From: Planctomyces sp. SH-PL14
GTDB lineage: Bacteria; Planctomycetota; Planctomycetia; Planctomycetales; Planctomycetaceae
DNA: 64,000 nt
Assembly: GCF_001610835.1 (NCBI RefSeq)
Contig: NZ_CP011270.1
Span: 310,001 to 374,000 of the forward strand
Direction of reading: 5' to 3'
How positions within the stretch are numbered: the first letter of the stretch is position 1; every line of letters starts with the position of its first letter. Position numbers and translations under genes: made by a program. Below, piece by piece: positions 54,832 to 64,000 of this stretch. A model generated the notes under the pieces. That model had not been told where the DNA came from. It was given only the letters and a program-made list of their open reading frames with translations, and searched no databases.

Positions 54832-55146
54832 ACCGGGTCCAGGGGGTGCCCCTGGTGGGGAGTGCAGAGGGGCAAGGCCCCTTTGCCCGCCGGAGGCCTA
54901 GCCGTCGAGAGATATCTGAAGCAGGGAGTATCCGAACGCGTACAACGTGCCGGATGCCCCCTCACCAACCCGCGGGGATTGCAAAGCGAGCGTGGAATCC
55001 TCAACGCCGGTCCCACAAAGGGGACGTCCGCTGCATACCACGGTTCCTCGTGGAAGCGCCTCCGGCGGCAAGGGGGCGAGGCCCCCTTGACCCCAGCGGC
55101 CGTGGCATGTTGGGTTTGAGCTATGGGCGTCGCGCCGGCAACAACG
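54832..55146 (+). repeat. 320-bp intergenic repeat, copy 3
   Basis: ACCGGGTCCAGGGGGTGCCC at the left; CGTGGCATGTTGGGTTTGAG near the right end. About 90 bp after the FtsK-like gene, between convergent genes. Confidence 0.88.
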
Positions 55147-55164
55147 TGGACGACTTCCCGCTCT

Positions 55165-56004
55165 CTACTCCTTCCTCCCTTTCCCCGCCCGTTCGATGAC
55201 AAACTCATAGGCGGCAAGGGTGTCGGCGTAGTTCGTCGCGTGCCCCCCTTCGGGACGATGGATCACCAAAATCTCGCGGTCCAGACGTTTGAGAACGGCG
55301 GCCAGGCGGAGCGCGCTGCCGGGAGGAACGATCTCGTCCCGTCCGCCGGTCGTGATGGCGCACGGCATCGTGAACTTCTCGGGCCAGTACTCCGCGCTGC
55401 GGTTCTTGTACTCGGGCAGCTTCTCGGCCTTGCTGCCGCCGAATGAGGCTGCGATCGCATCCTGGAACCGGTCGTATTCGAGGTGGTTGGCGTGCGGATT
55501 CAGGGCGACGACGCCGGCGACCAGATCCGGATGCAGCGCGGCGAACGTCAACGCCGAGGTTCCCCCCATCGATCCGCCGCTGACGATCAAGTGTGAGATC
55601 CTGTACTTCGCCCGAAGCTCTTCGAGGATCTGAAGGACATCCTGTTCGGCCTGCGGTCCCATCCATGACGTGCGGGCCCGGTAGTCGGGGGAGACGAAGA
55701 TCAGCCCGTGCCGGTCGGCGGCGTCACGGGCGGCCCGGCACTCGTCCCGTCCGTCCCGGACAAACTGCCAGCGGTCCGAGCCATGTCCGTGGAGAGCGAT
55801 CAGGAGTCCATGAGGAACTTCGTCGCGGAACTCCGGAGGAAGCCGGACGACGTACCGCTGTTCCGACCCGTCGTTCCTGGCCCGGAAGACGACATCCTCC
55901 GGCTCGGCGGCTACGCACACGCCGGAAGCGAGAACGAAGCTCATCAGAAACGCGACGAACCATCGTGTCGCGGTGGGCGACGGACGATCTGCGGAGAGGG
56001 ACAT
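55165..56004 (-). CDS. Secreted alpha/beta hydrolase (esterase-type)
   Basis: ATG 56004 (MSLSADRPSPTATRWFVAFL) gives a signal peptide ending near VCVAAEP. Alpha/beta-hydrolase fold: LLIALHGHGSDRWQF (oxyanion region), nucleophile Ser in LIVSGGSMGGTSAL, Asp in TTGGRDEIVPPGSALRL and His in RPEGGHATNYADTL. Similar to polyhydroxybutyrate-depolymerase-type esterases. The frame continues upstream to 56304 over tsaE but is not protein-like there. 24 bp downstream of tsaE. Confidence 0.82.
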   Translation of the reverse strand: MSLSADRPSPTATRWFVAFLMSFVLASGVCVAAEPEDVVFRARNDGSEQRYVVRLPPEFRDEVPHGLLIALHGHGSDRWQFVRDGRDECRAARDAADRHGLIFVSPDYRARTSWMGPQAEQDVLQILEELRAKYRISHLIVSGGSMGGTSALTFAALHPDLVAGVVALNPHANHLEYDRFQDAIAASFGGSKAEKLPEYKNRSAEYWPEKFTMPCAITTGGRDEIVPPGSALRLAAVLKRLDREILVIHRPEGGHATNYADTLAAYEFVIERAGKGRKE

Positions 56005-56027
56005 GGATGTCTCAGGTGACGCTGGGG

Positions 56028-56462
56028 TCAGGGCGATGGGAGGCCGGTCACGCGAAACTCGCGGGAGGATTCGCCGATCGGAACGATCTCGATCCGGACG
56101 AGGTCCCGCGGCAGGACGTCGGCGATCCGATCCGCCCATTCGATGAGGGCAATCCCGTCGCCGCGGAGCAGTTCGTCCCCGCCGAGTTCCAGGAACTCGT
56201 CGCTGTCTTTCAGACGATAGGCGTCGACGTGGTAGACCGGGACGCGTCCGGCATATTCCTGGATGACGACAAACGTGGGGCTGTTGACGTACGCGTCGTG
56301 GCACCCGAGGGCTTCGGCGATCGAACAGACGAGGGTCGTCTTCCCGGCTCCAAGCGGACCGGCGAGGGCCACGGTTGTTCCGGGAGCCATCCGCGCGGCG
56401 AGCGCGTGCCCGACGCGGCGCGTCTCTTCGAGTGACTCGGAACGCAGGATCTCAGGGGCCAT
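56028..56462 (-). CDS. tsaE: tRNA threonylcarbamoyladenosine biosynthesis ATPase
   Basis: P-loop ATPase that works with TsaB/TsaD to make t6A at tRNA position 37. Walker [21 protein letters not shown] is followed by [34 protein letters not shown] and [16 protein letters not shown], the standard TsaE order. 144 residues is typical. Confidence 0.95.
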   Translation of the reverse strand: MAPEILRSESLEETRRVGHALAARMAPGTTVALAGPLGAGKTTLVCSIAEALGCHDAYVNSPTFVVIQEYAGRVPVYHVDAYRLKDSDEFLELGGDELLRGDGIALIEWADRIADVLPRDLVRIEIVPIGESSREFRVTGLPSP

Positions 56463-56537
56463 GGGAGAAACCGACAGACGAACGAGGGTGGGGGGAGGCT
56501 GCGGGCCGCCGGTGACGGTGACCGGGTGAACGGCAGG

Positions 56538-56984
56538 TCATCGGGTCGAGAGCGCGGCGAGGACGCCTCCGGCGATCGTGAGCACGCTCGCGGCCAGGAT
56601 CTTGACCGGATGAACGGTGTGCCATTCGGAGAGGACGACCAGACCGACGCCGACCGCCACGAGCGTGTTCATGTTGTAGAGGGGGACGAGTTGGCTGAGC
56701 TGTGCGTGGTAGCGGCCAAGGGCCGTGGCGATGCAGGCCATCCCCGCCGCCCAGAGCGCGGCTCCCGCGGCGCCGTGCGCGGCGCTCGTCCAGTTGATCG
56801 TGAGGTCCCGCTGGATGGCGGTCAGGATGAGCCCGACGAGCAGCACGACCGCGCCGACGACGAGAAGAAAGGGGCCGGCGGCGATTCCGGCCCGGTTGCT
56901 CGTCTTCTGAAAAACGCTGGAGAGTCCGAGGAACACGGCCGGGAGGAGTCCGCCGATAATCAGACCAAGAGTATTCGCTTTCAT
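56538..56984 (-). CDS. DMT-superfamily small membrane protein (half-size EamA-like)
   Basis: 148 residues, five hydrophobic segments: [77 protein letters not shown] and [18 protein letters not shown]. Resembles one half of an EamA/DMT permease, which may work as a dimer. Substrate not predictable. Confidence 0.7.
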   Translation of the reverse strand: MKANTLGLIIGGLLPAVFLGLSSVFQKTSNRAGIAAGPFLLVVGAVVLLVGLILTAIQRDLTINWTSAAHGAAGAALWAAGMACIATALGRYHAQLSQLVPLYNMNTLVAVGVGLVVLSEWHTVHPVKILAASVLTIAGGVLAALSTR

Positions 56985-57073
56985 GCGGGGAGCATAACGG
57001 ATCGGACAGCAAGGGCCGCACTGACGATCGGGGCCGGCGATCGGGCGGGAGTGGACACACGGGGAGTGGCCCT

Positions 57074-58432
57074 TCAGCGTCCCGGCGCGACTTCCTCGAT
57101 CGACTCGATCGCGGCGTCCAGCAGTTCATCGACGAGCGAGAGCGGCATCGCCGGGGCCGGCATCAGGACGACGACGTCTCCCAGCGGTCGGAGGATGACA
57201 CCGCGCCGGCGGGCCGCCAGCGTGACGAGGTGGCCCGTGCGCCGCGCGGCGGGGAATGGCGCGAGCGTCTCGCGGTCCGCGACGAGCTCGATCCCGACCA
57301 TGATCCCCTTCTGGCGGACCTCGGCGACGTGAGGATGCGCAGACAGGGGAGCCAGCCGCTCACGGAGACGGGCTTCGGTCGCCCGGACGTTGGCCAGGAC
57401 TTGGCAGGATTGGAAGAGGTCGAGAGAAGCGAGCGCCGCGGCACACCCAAGGGGGTTTCCCGTGAAGGTGTGGCCGTGGAAGAACGTCCGGGCCTCGTGC
57501 GGTTCCCCGAGAAAGGCGTCGTAGATCTGGTCCGTCGCCAGCGTCGCGGCGAGCGGGAGGTAACCTCCGGTGAGCCCTTTCGCGAGGCACATCAGATCGG
57601 GCGCGACCTCTTCCTGTTCACAGGCGAACATCGTCCCGGTCCGCCCGAAGCCGACCGCCACCTCATCGGCGATGAGCGGAATGTCGTAGGCCCGCGTCAG
57701 CTCGCGGACCCGCCGCAAGTAACCTTCAGGATGGACGAGAATCCCCGCCGCCCCCTGGACGAGCGGCTCCAGAATGAACGCCGCGAGCCGCTGATGGTTT
57801 TCGACGATCACCTGTTCCAGCGCGGTGAGACAGTGCTCGGTCCACTGCTGCCGCGTCATTCCCCGCGGCCGCCGCAGCGAGGCGGGGCTGGGAACGGACA
57901 GCGTCGGGAAGAGGAGCTTGCCGTAAACGGCGTGGAACAGGTCGATGCTGCCGACGCTGACGGAGCCGACGGTGTCCCCGTGATAGGCGCCCTGAACGGT
58001 CGCAAACAGGCTCCGGTCCGGAGCGGCGGGCCGGCGCTGCCGCTGGTACTGGTAGGCAAGCTTGAGGGCGACTTCGACCGCCGTCGCGCCGCTGTCCGAG
58101 TAGAAGACTTTCGTGAGGCCCGGCGGGACGATGTCGACCAGCCGTTTCGCCAGCTCGATCGACGGCCGCGATGAAAGACCGAGCGTCGTCGAATGGCCGA
58201 CGCGGTCGAGCTGAGCCCGGATCGCGTTATCGATTTCCGGGACGCGGTGGCCGTGGACGTTGCACCACAGGGACGAAATGCCGTCGAGATACCGCCGCCC
58301 CTCGACGTCGGTCAGGTGAAACCCTTCGGCCGCCTCGATGATCGGGGCCGCCTCGGTCCGGTATGCCTGCATCGGCGCAAAGGGGTGCCAGACGTGGTCG
58401 TTGTCCCACTGGCGCAGCGTTTCGGGATCCAT
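57074..58432 (-). CDS. bioA: Adenosylmethionine-8-amino-7-oxononanoate aminotransferase
   Basis: PLP enzyme of biotin synthesis making 7,8-diaminopelargonate with SAM as amino donor. [20 protein letters not shown] and [13 protein letters not shown] are typical BioA N-terminal motifs. [67 protein letters not shown] (PLP Lys) and [18 protein letters not shown] follow. 452 residues. No other bio gene is adjacent. Confidence 0.93.
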   Translation of the reverse strand: MDPETLRQWDNDHVWHPFAPMQAYRTEAAPIIEAAEGFHLTDVEGRRYLDGISSLWCNVHGHRVPEIDNAIRAQLDRVGHSTTLGLSSRPSIELAKRLVDIVPPGLTKVFYSDSGATAVEVALKLAYQYQRQRRPAAPDRSLFATVQGAYHGDTVGSVSVGSIDLFHAVYGKLLFPTLSVPSPASLRRPRGMTRQQWTEHCLTALEQVIVENHQRLAAFILEPLVQGAAGILVHPEGYLRRVRELTRAYDIPLIADEVAVGFGRTGTMFACEQEEVAPDLMCLAKGLTGGYLPLAATLATDQIYDAFLGEPHEARTFFHGHTFTGNPLGCAAALASLDLFQSCQVLANVRATEARLRERLAPLSAHPHVAEVRQKGIMVGIELVADRETLAPFPAARRTGHLVTLAARRRGVILRPLGDVVVLMPAPAMPLSLVDELLDAAIESIEEVAPGR

Positions 58433-58555
58433 CGCAGTCCGTCGAGAAATTTCACGCCAGCCCGAAGTGCCGGCGAGGGAACACGGGCGTCCCCCGGCTG
58501 TCCGCTCGCGGACCAGCCGGGAGCGTGGTCTCGTCGTTCCCTTCCGTTGCCCCGT

Positions 58556-59836
58556 TCAGAACTTCCAGCCGTCGGGCAGGACGGTGTTCCGGGGAATGAC
58601 GATGATCCCGTCGCGGACCACCAGCGGGCCCCGCTCTCCATCGCTCGGGAAGCCGGGGGGGAGCTTGATCGTCACGTTCTTGCCGATGCAGACGTTCTTG
58701 TCGACGATCGCCTTCTCGATGACCGTCCCTTCGCCGATCCCCATCGGGATCCCCTCGGGATTGGTCGTCGCCCGGACGTCGCTGGGGAAGAAGTCCGCCC
58801 CCATCAGAACCGAGTCGCGGATCACGACCCGACGGCCCAGGACCGCCCGCAGGCCGATCAGGCTGTGATGGATCACGACTTCCGGCTCGATCTTGCAGCC
58901 GTCGGCGATCAGGCTGCGGCTGATCGTCGCTCCGTCGATCCGCGACGGCGGCAGGAACCGCGGGCGGGAGTAGATCGGCGTAGCGGCAACGTCCATCGAG
59001 AACGGCGGGTTCGGATCGGTCAGGTCCAGGTTCGCCTGGTAGAACGCGCCGATCGTTCCGATGTCCTCCCAGTACCCGTCGAACATGTGCAGCTGCACGT
59101 GCCGGGTTCGGATCGACATCGGGAAGACTTCCTTGCCGAAGTCGTGGTAGTCGGTCTTGGTCAGCAGCTCAACCAGCGTGTCGCGGTTGAAGAGATAGAT
59201 CCCCATGCTGGCAACGTACTCTCGCCCCTTGCTGTCGATCCCCTGCTCCTGGAGCCAGGCGGGATCGGTCCGGACGAGCTTGAGCTCCTGCTCGGTCTTG
59301 GGCTTCTCGAGGAAGCCTTCCACGCGGCCGGTCTCGTTGAAGCGGATGATCCCGAAGCCGGAGGTCTGCTTCGTCTCGACCGGCAGACCGGCGATCGTGA
59401 CGTCCGCCCCGGCCGTGAGGTGCGTGTTGAGCATCTCCTGGAAATCCATCCGGTAGAGCTGGTCTCCGGAGAGAATCATCACATAGTCAATCCCGCATTC
59501 CGAGATGTAGCGAAGCTGCTTGCGGACGGCGTCGGCCGTTCCCTGGTACCAGTCCATCGCCTCGTTGGTCTGCTGGGCGGCGAGGATTTCGACGAAGCCC
59601 CCCGAGAAGGAATCGAAGTTGTAGGACTGGCGGATATGGCGGTGGAGGCTGACGGAGTTGAACTGCGTGAGGACGTAGATCCGGCGGATGCCGCTGCTGA
59701 TGCAGTTCGAAATCGGAATGTCGATGAGCCGGTACTTTCCGGCGAGGGGGACGGCCGGCTTGGAACGGTCGGCGGTCAGAGGCAGCAGCCGCGTCCCCTT
59801 GCCCCCACCCAGAATCAGGCACACAACATTCTTCAT
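58556..59836 (-). CDS. glgC: Glucose-1-phosphate adenylyltransferase
   Basis: Makes ADP-glucose for glycogen. Nucleotidyltransferase signature LILGGGKGTRLLPLTADRSK, then PAVPLAGKYRLIDIPISNCI, substrate region VMILSGDQLYRMDFQEML, GFLEKPKT, YVASMGIYLFNRDTL and VEDIG-type YWEDIGTIGAFYQANLDL. A left-handed helix C-terminal domain ends VIPRNTVLPDGWKF. 426 residues from ATG 59836, which has AAGGTGG upstream. Confidence 0.94.
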   Translation of the reverse strand: MKNVVCLILGGGKGTRLLPLTADRSKPAVPLAGKYRLIDIPISNCISSGIRRIYVLTQFNSVSLHRHIRQSYNFDSFSGGFVEILAAQQTNEAMDWYQGTADAVRKQLRYISECGIDYVMILSGDQLYRMDFQEMLNTHLTAGADVTIAGLPVETKQTSGFGIIRFNETGRVEGFLEKPKTEQELKLVRTDPAWLQEQGIDSKGREYVASMGIYLFNRDTLVELLTKTDYHDFGKEVFPMSIRTRHVQLHMFDGYWEDIGTIGAFYQANLDLTDPNPPFSMDVAATPIYSRPRFLPPSRIDGATISRSLIADGCKIEPEVVIHHSLIGLRAVLGRRVVIRDSVLMGADFFPSDVRATTNPEGIPMGIGEGTVIEKAIVDKNVCIGKNVTIKLPPGFPSDGERGPLVVRDGIIVIPRNTVLPDGWKF

Positions 59837-60139
59837 CACACCACCTTGCACATCATGATTGCTTTGGGCCTCTGGCAGTCACCGCCGGCGGATCGATGAC
59901 GCCATCAGACTGTCGTATCGTGTCCGATTCCCAAGCAACATTCAAACCGCGGATCGCGGAAGTTCGCTGAGCCGTCCCGGAGACCGTGGAACTGGTCTTG
60001 ACGCAGCCGGGGACGGGAAGTTTCGGGACGGCTGACAGCCACAAAAGGCTACTGTATCTTCCGATCGAACTGCGGTATCGGATCATTTCCTCCACGTCTC
60101 CGTCCCACGACGGGCGCTCACTGACTGAGGTTTCGCATC
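59837..60139. other. Divergent promoter region of glgC and the oxidoreductase
   Basis: About 300 bp between oppositely directed genes. No structured RNA or clear operator was recognised. Confidence 0.4.
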
Positions 60140-61336
60140 ATGGAAACAACGAACGGCTCCCTGAATCGCAAACTGCGGATGGCCCTGTGCGGCGGAGGAC
60201 AGGGGGCGTTTATCGGCCGGGTCCATGCCACCGCGGCCGTGCTCGACAATCGCGCGGAGCTCGTGGCCGGGGCCCTTTCGTCCGATCCGGCCAAGGCCAA
60301 GGCGTCGGCCCCGGCCTACGACATCAAGGCGGACCGGGCCTATGGCTCGTTCCAGGAGCTGATGGACAAGGAGAAGGCGCTTCCGGCCGACAAGCGGATC
60401 GACTTTGTGACCGTCGCGACGCCGAACCACACGCACTTCCCGATCGCCAAGGCGGCGGTCGAGGCGGGGTTCAACGTCATCTGCGACAAGCCGATGACCT
60501 TCGACCTGAAGGAGGCCGAAGAGCTCCAGAAGCTGGTCGAGAAATCGGGCGTCGTGTTCGCCGTGTCGCACAACTACACGGGGTACCCGCTCGTGCGGCA
60601 GGTCCGGGAGATGGTTCTCAATGGGGAGATCGGCGAGGTCAACGCCATCCGGTCGAACTACATTCAGGGGTGGCTGCGGACCCGGCTCGAGTCGTCGGAT
60701 CAAAAGCAGGCCAAGTGGCGGACCGATCCCAAGCAGTCGGGGGCCGCCGGGGCGTTCGGCGACATCGGGACGCATGCCTACAACCTGGCCCGCTATATGA
60801 CGGGGCTGCTGCCGAAGGACGTTTCGTGTCATCTGCGGACCTTTGAGGAAGGTCGGTCCCTCGATGACTACGGTCACGCGATTGTCCGGTTTGAGAACGG
60901 GGCTCTCGGGACGGTGACTGCCAGCCAGGTTTCGCATGGTCGCGAGAACGATCTGTTCATCGAGGTCGACGGGACCAAGGGGGCGATCCAGTGGCGGCAG
61001 GAGAACCCAAACGAGTTGATCGTCCGCCGGAATGGGCAGGCGCACCAGATTTACACGCGGAACGGCGGTCCTTACCTGGGGGCGCTGTCGACCGCTTCGA
61101 GCCGTCTTCCCAGCGGGCATCCGGAAGCATTTTTTGAGGCGTTCGCGAACGTTTACCGGTTCGCCTATGACGCGATGGCCAAGCGGGCCGCCGGTGAGAA
61201 GTTCGAGGGGCGGGACACGATTTATCCGAACGTCTATGACGGTGTGGAGGGGATGTTCTTTATTCAGCAGTGCGTGGCCAGCAGCAAGGAGGATGGTGCG
61301 TGGGTGCCGCTGAAGCATGCGTCGGCCCGTAAGTAG
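60140..61336 (+). CDS. Gfo/Idh/MocA family oxidoreductase
   Basis: NAD(P)-dependent dehydrogenase, usually acting on sugars or inositols. The Rossmann domain has MALCGGGQGAFIGRVHATAA, FVTVATPNHTHFPIAKAAVE and the conserved VICDKPMTFDLKEAEEL (EKP-like). The C-terminal domain has AFGDIGTHAYNLARYMTG and DDYGHAIVRFENGALGTVTA. There is no twin-arginine signal. 398 residues. Substrate unknown. Confidence 0.9.
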   Translation: METTNGSLNRKLRMALCGGGQGAFIGRVHATAAVLDNRAELVAGALSSDPAKAKASAPAYDIKADRAYGSFQELMDKEKALPADKRIDFVTVATPNHTHFPIAKAAVEAGFNVICDKPMTFDLKEAEELQKLVEKSGVVFAVSHNYTGYPLVRQVREMVLNGEIGEVNAIRSNYIQGWLRTRLESSDQKQAKWRTDPKQSGAAGAFGDIGTHAYNLARYMTGLLPKDVSCHLRTFEEGRSLDDYGHAIVRFENGALGTVTASQVSHGRENDLFIEVDGTKGAIQWRQENPNELIVRRNGQAHQIYTRNGGPYLGALSTASSRLPSGHPEAFFEAFANVYRFAYDAMAKRAAGEKFEGRDTIYPNVYDGVEGMFFIQQCVASSKEDGAWVPLKHASARK

Positions 61337-61363
61337 TGGGACGTTGCAGACGTGACATGAGCC

Positions 61364-61399
61364 AGAGGGCGCGGTCGTCGGATCGCGCCCTCTTTCGTT
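61364..61399 (+). terminator. Rho-independent terminator of the oxidoreductase gene
   Basis: GAGGGCGCG and CGCGCCCTC form a 9-bp stem around GTCGTCGGAT, followed by TTTCGTTT. It lies 28 bp after the stop. Confidence 0.8.
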
Positions 61400-61412
61400 T
61401 GGTGGATCAAGA

Positions 61413-61740
61413 ACCGGGTCCAGGGGGTACCCCTGGTGGGGAGTGCAGAGGGGCAACGCTCCTTTGCCCGCCGGAGGCCTGGCCGTCGAGAGTTGTCTGA
61501 AGGAGCGCGTGTCCAAACGCGGAGAACGTGTCGTATGCCCCCTAATCAACCCGCGGGGATTGCAAAGTCAGCGGTCTGATGTGTGGGAGTCCTCAACGCT
61601 GTTCCACAAAGGGGACATCCGTTACTTACCAAGGTTCCTCATGGAAGCGCCTCCGGCGGCAAGGGGTTGCCCCCTTGACCCCGGCTGCCGTCGCACGTTG
61701 GGTTTGAGGTGGCGTAGCCGCGCCGGCAAGGACGCGGTTT
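61413..61740 (+). repeat. 320-bp intergenic repeat, copy 4
   Basis: ACCGGGTCCAGGGGGTACCC ... GCACGTTGGGTTTGAGGTGG. Lies directly after the terminator of the oxidoreductase gene. Confidence 0.88.
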
Positions 61741-61883
61741 GAGCGAGCGGGATACGCCCCTGTGGATGGTCCCGCTCGCCAACCGGCGGTCGACCGAACG
61801 TGGTCAACCCGAAGGCCGAGGCTTAGACTCGACGCGCGGCCAACCCATGGCCCCGTCAGACGGTCATCCTCAGAGGTGCAGTC

Positions 61884-62294
61884 GTGAAAGCTCTCCACGG
61901 TTTCAGAGACTTTATCCTGCGCGGCAACGTCGTCGACCTCGCGGTCGGGGTCGTCATCGGGGCCGCGTTCGGCGACCTCGTCAAGTCGATGGTGGCCGAC
62001 GTCATCACGCCGTTAATCGCCTTCATCGTCTCCCTCGCTGGCGGAAAGGGAGGCAAGGCCGAGTTCGCCGCCTTTGAGATCCCCTACACGACGATCAAGA
62101 TCGGCAACTTCCTGAACTCGCTCCTCAGCTTTCTCGCCATCGCCGTGGTCGTGTACTTCGCGGTCGTCCTCCCCATGAACCGCCTCCTGAATTACTTCAA
62201 ATCGCCCGAGGTCGAGAAGGAGGTCCCGCTTACCAAGGACCAGCAGCTCCTCATCGAGATCCGGGATGCCCTCAAGGCCCGCCCCATCGCCTGA
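61884..62294 (+). CDS. mscL: Large-conductance mechanosensitive channel
   Basis: Pore that opens under membrane tension to protect from osmotic shock. GTG start with GAGGTG upstream. KALHGFRDFILRGNVVDLAV then GVVIGAAFGDLVKSMVADVI is the diagnostic N-terminal and TM1 sequence. TM2 (LNSLLSFLAIAVVVYFAVVL) and a charged C-terminal helix (LTKDQQLLIEIRDALKARP) follow. 136 residues is normal. Confidence 0.95.
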   Translation: MKALHGFRDFILRGNVVDLAVGVVIGAAFGDLVKSMVADVITPLIAFIVSLAGGKGGKAEFAAFEIPYTTIKIGNFLNSLLSFLAIAVVVYFAVVLPMNRLLNYFKSPEVEKEVPLTKDQQLLIEIRDALKARPIA

Positions 62295-62336
62295 GCCCCT
62301 CTCCCCTTCCCAGACTCTTCGCGCCCGGAGTGTTTC

Positions 62337-63647
62337 ATGAGCCGTCCCTCGCTGACTGTCTGGTCTCTCCTGACCATGGTGCTATGTCTCGCCGCGACGA
62401 GCGCGTGGGCGGCCGAGAAGCCGAACGTCGTCCTCATCATCTCAGACGACCACGCCTGGACCGACTACGGGTTCATGGGGCATCCCCACATCCAGACGCC
62501 GAACATCGACCGGCTGGCAGCGGAAAGCCTCTGCTTCCGGCGGGGGTATGTCCCGTCGAGCCTCTGCTGCCCGAGCCTGGCGTCGATCATCACCGGAATG
62601 TACCCCCACCAGCACAAGGTGACCTCCAACGACCCCCCGATTCCCGCGGGGATGACAAACCGGGACTTTCAGAAGTCCGACGCCTTCCGCGAAGGGCGAG
62701 AAACGATGAACGTCCACATGGATGCGGTCCCGACGCTGCCGAAGCTCGTCCGCGACGCGGGCTACCACTCCCTCCAGACCGGCAAGTGGTGGCAGGGGAA
62801 CTTTCGACGAGGCGGCTTCACGGAGGGCATGACGACGGGCCAGCGCCACGGCGATGCGGGGCTCGACATCGGCCGCAAGACGATGCAGCCGATCGACGAC
62901 TTCATCCGTGGCTGTGCGGCCGAGAAGACTCCGTTTCTCGTGTGGTACGCCCCCATGATGCCGCACGATCCGCACACGCCGCCGGAACGCCTCCTGGAGA
63001 AGTACCGGGACAAGACGCCCTCGATCCATGTCGCCCGCTACTGGGCCATGGTGGAGTGGTTCGACGAGACCTGCGGAGCCTTGATGGGAATCCTGCGGGA
63101 CCGCGGTGTGGAGGAGAACACGATCGTCATTTATGTCGCCGACAACGGGTGGATCCAGAACCCGGACAAGCCCGGCTTCCTCCCCTCGAAGCGCTCCCCT
63201 TACGACTCCGGGCTGCGAACGCCGATCCTCTTCCGGTGGCCGGGAAAGATCACGCCGGCGGTGATCGACCAGCCCGTGCAGTCAATCGACATCGCGCCGA
63301 CCGTCTGTGCGGCACTCGGCCTCCCGAAACCGGCCACGATGTCGGGAGTCGACCTCCGGGACGAACGGGCGGTCCGCGAACGAAAGACGGTTCAGGGAGC
63401 CTGCTTCACCCACAATGCCGTCGACCTGAACAACCCAGCCCGAAACGTCATGGAGCGATGGATCATCGCCGATGGATGGAAGCTCATTGTACCGACTCCA
63501 CTCTCGGACGTTTCGCACGCTCAACTTTTTCACATCGCCGACGATCCGGCCGAGCAGCGCGAGCTGGCGACGGCCCAGCCGGACCGCATCAAAGAGATGA
63601 CCGCCCTCCTGGATGCCTGGTGGAAACCGGTCCCCGTTCAGGAATAA
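62337..63647 (+). CDS. Secreted sulfatase with altered C-x-P-x-R signature
   Basis: Signal peptide MSRPSLTVWSLLTMVLCLAA to AWA|AE. Sulfatase fold: PNVVLIISDDHAWTDYG (metal-binding Asp pair), active-site segment SSLCCPSLASIITGMYPHQH, HSLQTGKWW, MMPHDPHTPPERL and YVADNGWIQNPD (DNG metal site). The formylglycine motif C-x-P-x-R reads CCPSL, so the Arg is Leu. It is probably periplasmic and acts on sulfated polysaccharides. 436 residues. It starts 42 bp after mscL. Confidence 0.9.
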   Translation: MSRPSLTVWSLLTMVLCLAATSAWAAEKPNVVLIISDDHAWTDYGFMGHPHIQTPNIDRLAAESLCFRRGYVPSSLCCPSLASIITGMYPHQHKVTSNDPPIPAGMTNRDFQKSDAFREGRETMNVHMDAVPTLPKLVRDAGYHSLQTGKWWQGNFRRGGFTEGMTTGQRHGDAGLDIGRKTMQPIDDFIRGCAAEKTPFLVWYAPMMPHDPHTPPERLLEKYRDKTPSIHVARYWAMVEWFDETCGALMGILRDRGVEENTIVIYVADNGWIQNPDKPGFLPSKRSPYDSGLRTPILFRWPGKITPAVIDQPVQSIDIAPTVCAALGLPKPATMSGVDLRDERAVRERKTVQGACFTHNAVDLNNPARNVMERWIIADGWKLIVPTPLSDVSHAQLFHIADDPAEQRELATAQPDRIKEMTALLDAWWKPVPVQE

Positions 63648-64000
63648 CCCTGCTGACGGGGCCGGCACTTTCTGCGCACTCCGTGGTCACTTGCCTCGGC
63701 ACAGAGAAGATGTCCGAAGAATTTCCAGATGTTCGGTTTTCCGAACATCCCCAAAATGAGGCAGGATCGTGGGGCCGGGCCTTGAAATTCCATGGGCCAA
63801 GACTCCCCACCGCCCCATGAACGATGACGACTTCGCAGGAATCGGCCTTTCGCTCGGAGGCGGGCGGATCCCGCGTTGCCCAGGTGGCACGGGAACTGCT
63901 TTGAACGAGAACGCCTTCGGTTTTGCTGGCGCTCACTGGTGAAGCACGGGGTCTGTGACGGGTCCAGATTCGTGTCTCCCTATGCGCGCCGCTGACATTT
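63648..64000. other. Right end, no supported gene
   Basis: A plus-strand micro-frame near 63829-63907 (MTTSQESAFRSEAGGSRVAQ) is too short to judge. Otherwise nothing recognised. Confidence 0.4.

Noticed and set aside
58193-59899. Plus-strand 568-codon open frame
   Set aside because: Antisense shadow of glgC and part of bioA.

Overview
The window reads as a high-GC planctomycete chromosome. Supporting signs are a lone sulfatase with an unusual active-site signature, a Gfo/Idh/MocA oxidoreductase, DUF1580 next to a tyrosine recombinase, a sigma factor with a planctomycete-style N-terminus, loosely packed genes and many dispersed non-coding repeats. No rRNA, tRNA or CRISPR array was recognised. 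One structured RNA gene, RNase P RNA, is clear at 47446-47830. Family names come from motif recognition by eye, not from database searches.

Layout. (1) 1-17.2 kb is accessory DNA. It holds orphan, often broken, small genes (immunity-like, LRR, DMP19-like, small membrane proteins). It also holds two copies of a short minus-strand operon that includes a sigma-region-4-like gene, a family of about 80-110-residue winged-helix-like proteins, an IS4-type transposase fragment and several classes of short repeats. (2) 17.4-24.2 kb is a recombinase-borne module. It runs from an IS21 istA fragment spliced onto a tyrosine recombinase, through a winged-helix protein and a DUF1580 protein, to a helicase-like protein and a reverse transcriptase with a YVDN active site. 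About 1.5 kb of poorly explained DNA follows. (3) 24.2-34.1 kb is mostly ordinary: ahcY, a sigma factor, TspO, a response regulator, a histidine kinase broken by one stop codon, a large secreted protein, Hsp20 and a DUF1275 membrane protein. (4) 34.1-40.4 kb is a second accessory block. It carries a near-identical copy of the 10 kb winged-helix segment, small orphan genes, hairpin repeats and a divergent planctomycete-type recombinase next to the severed 3' tail of an ankyrin-repeat gene. (5) 40.4-63.7 kb is core-like: a cyclase-fold protein, dus, nadD, fumC, an AAA ATPase, rnpB, a thioredoxin-fold protein, an SDR, an FtsK-like ATPase, an esterase, tsaE, a DMT protein, bioA, glgC, an oxidoreductase, mscL and a sulfatase. 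Four copies of a roughly 320-bp intergenic repeat are seen, all in this part.

How the genes work together. The core-like genes do not form one pathway; they look like independent housekeeping transcription units. The clearest co-transcribed set is 17.7-22.7 kb: recombinase and winged-helix gene 9 bp apart, then DUF1580, helicase-like protein and RT with overlapping ends. Its members suggest a mobile element with an RT-based function, possibly defence, but that role is inference. The small winged-helix genes and orphan immunity-like genes look like a rapidly changing set maintained by duplication, gene conversion and decay; broken copies are common.
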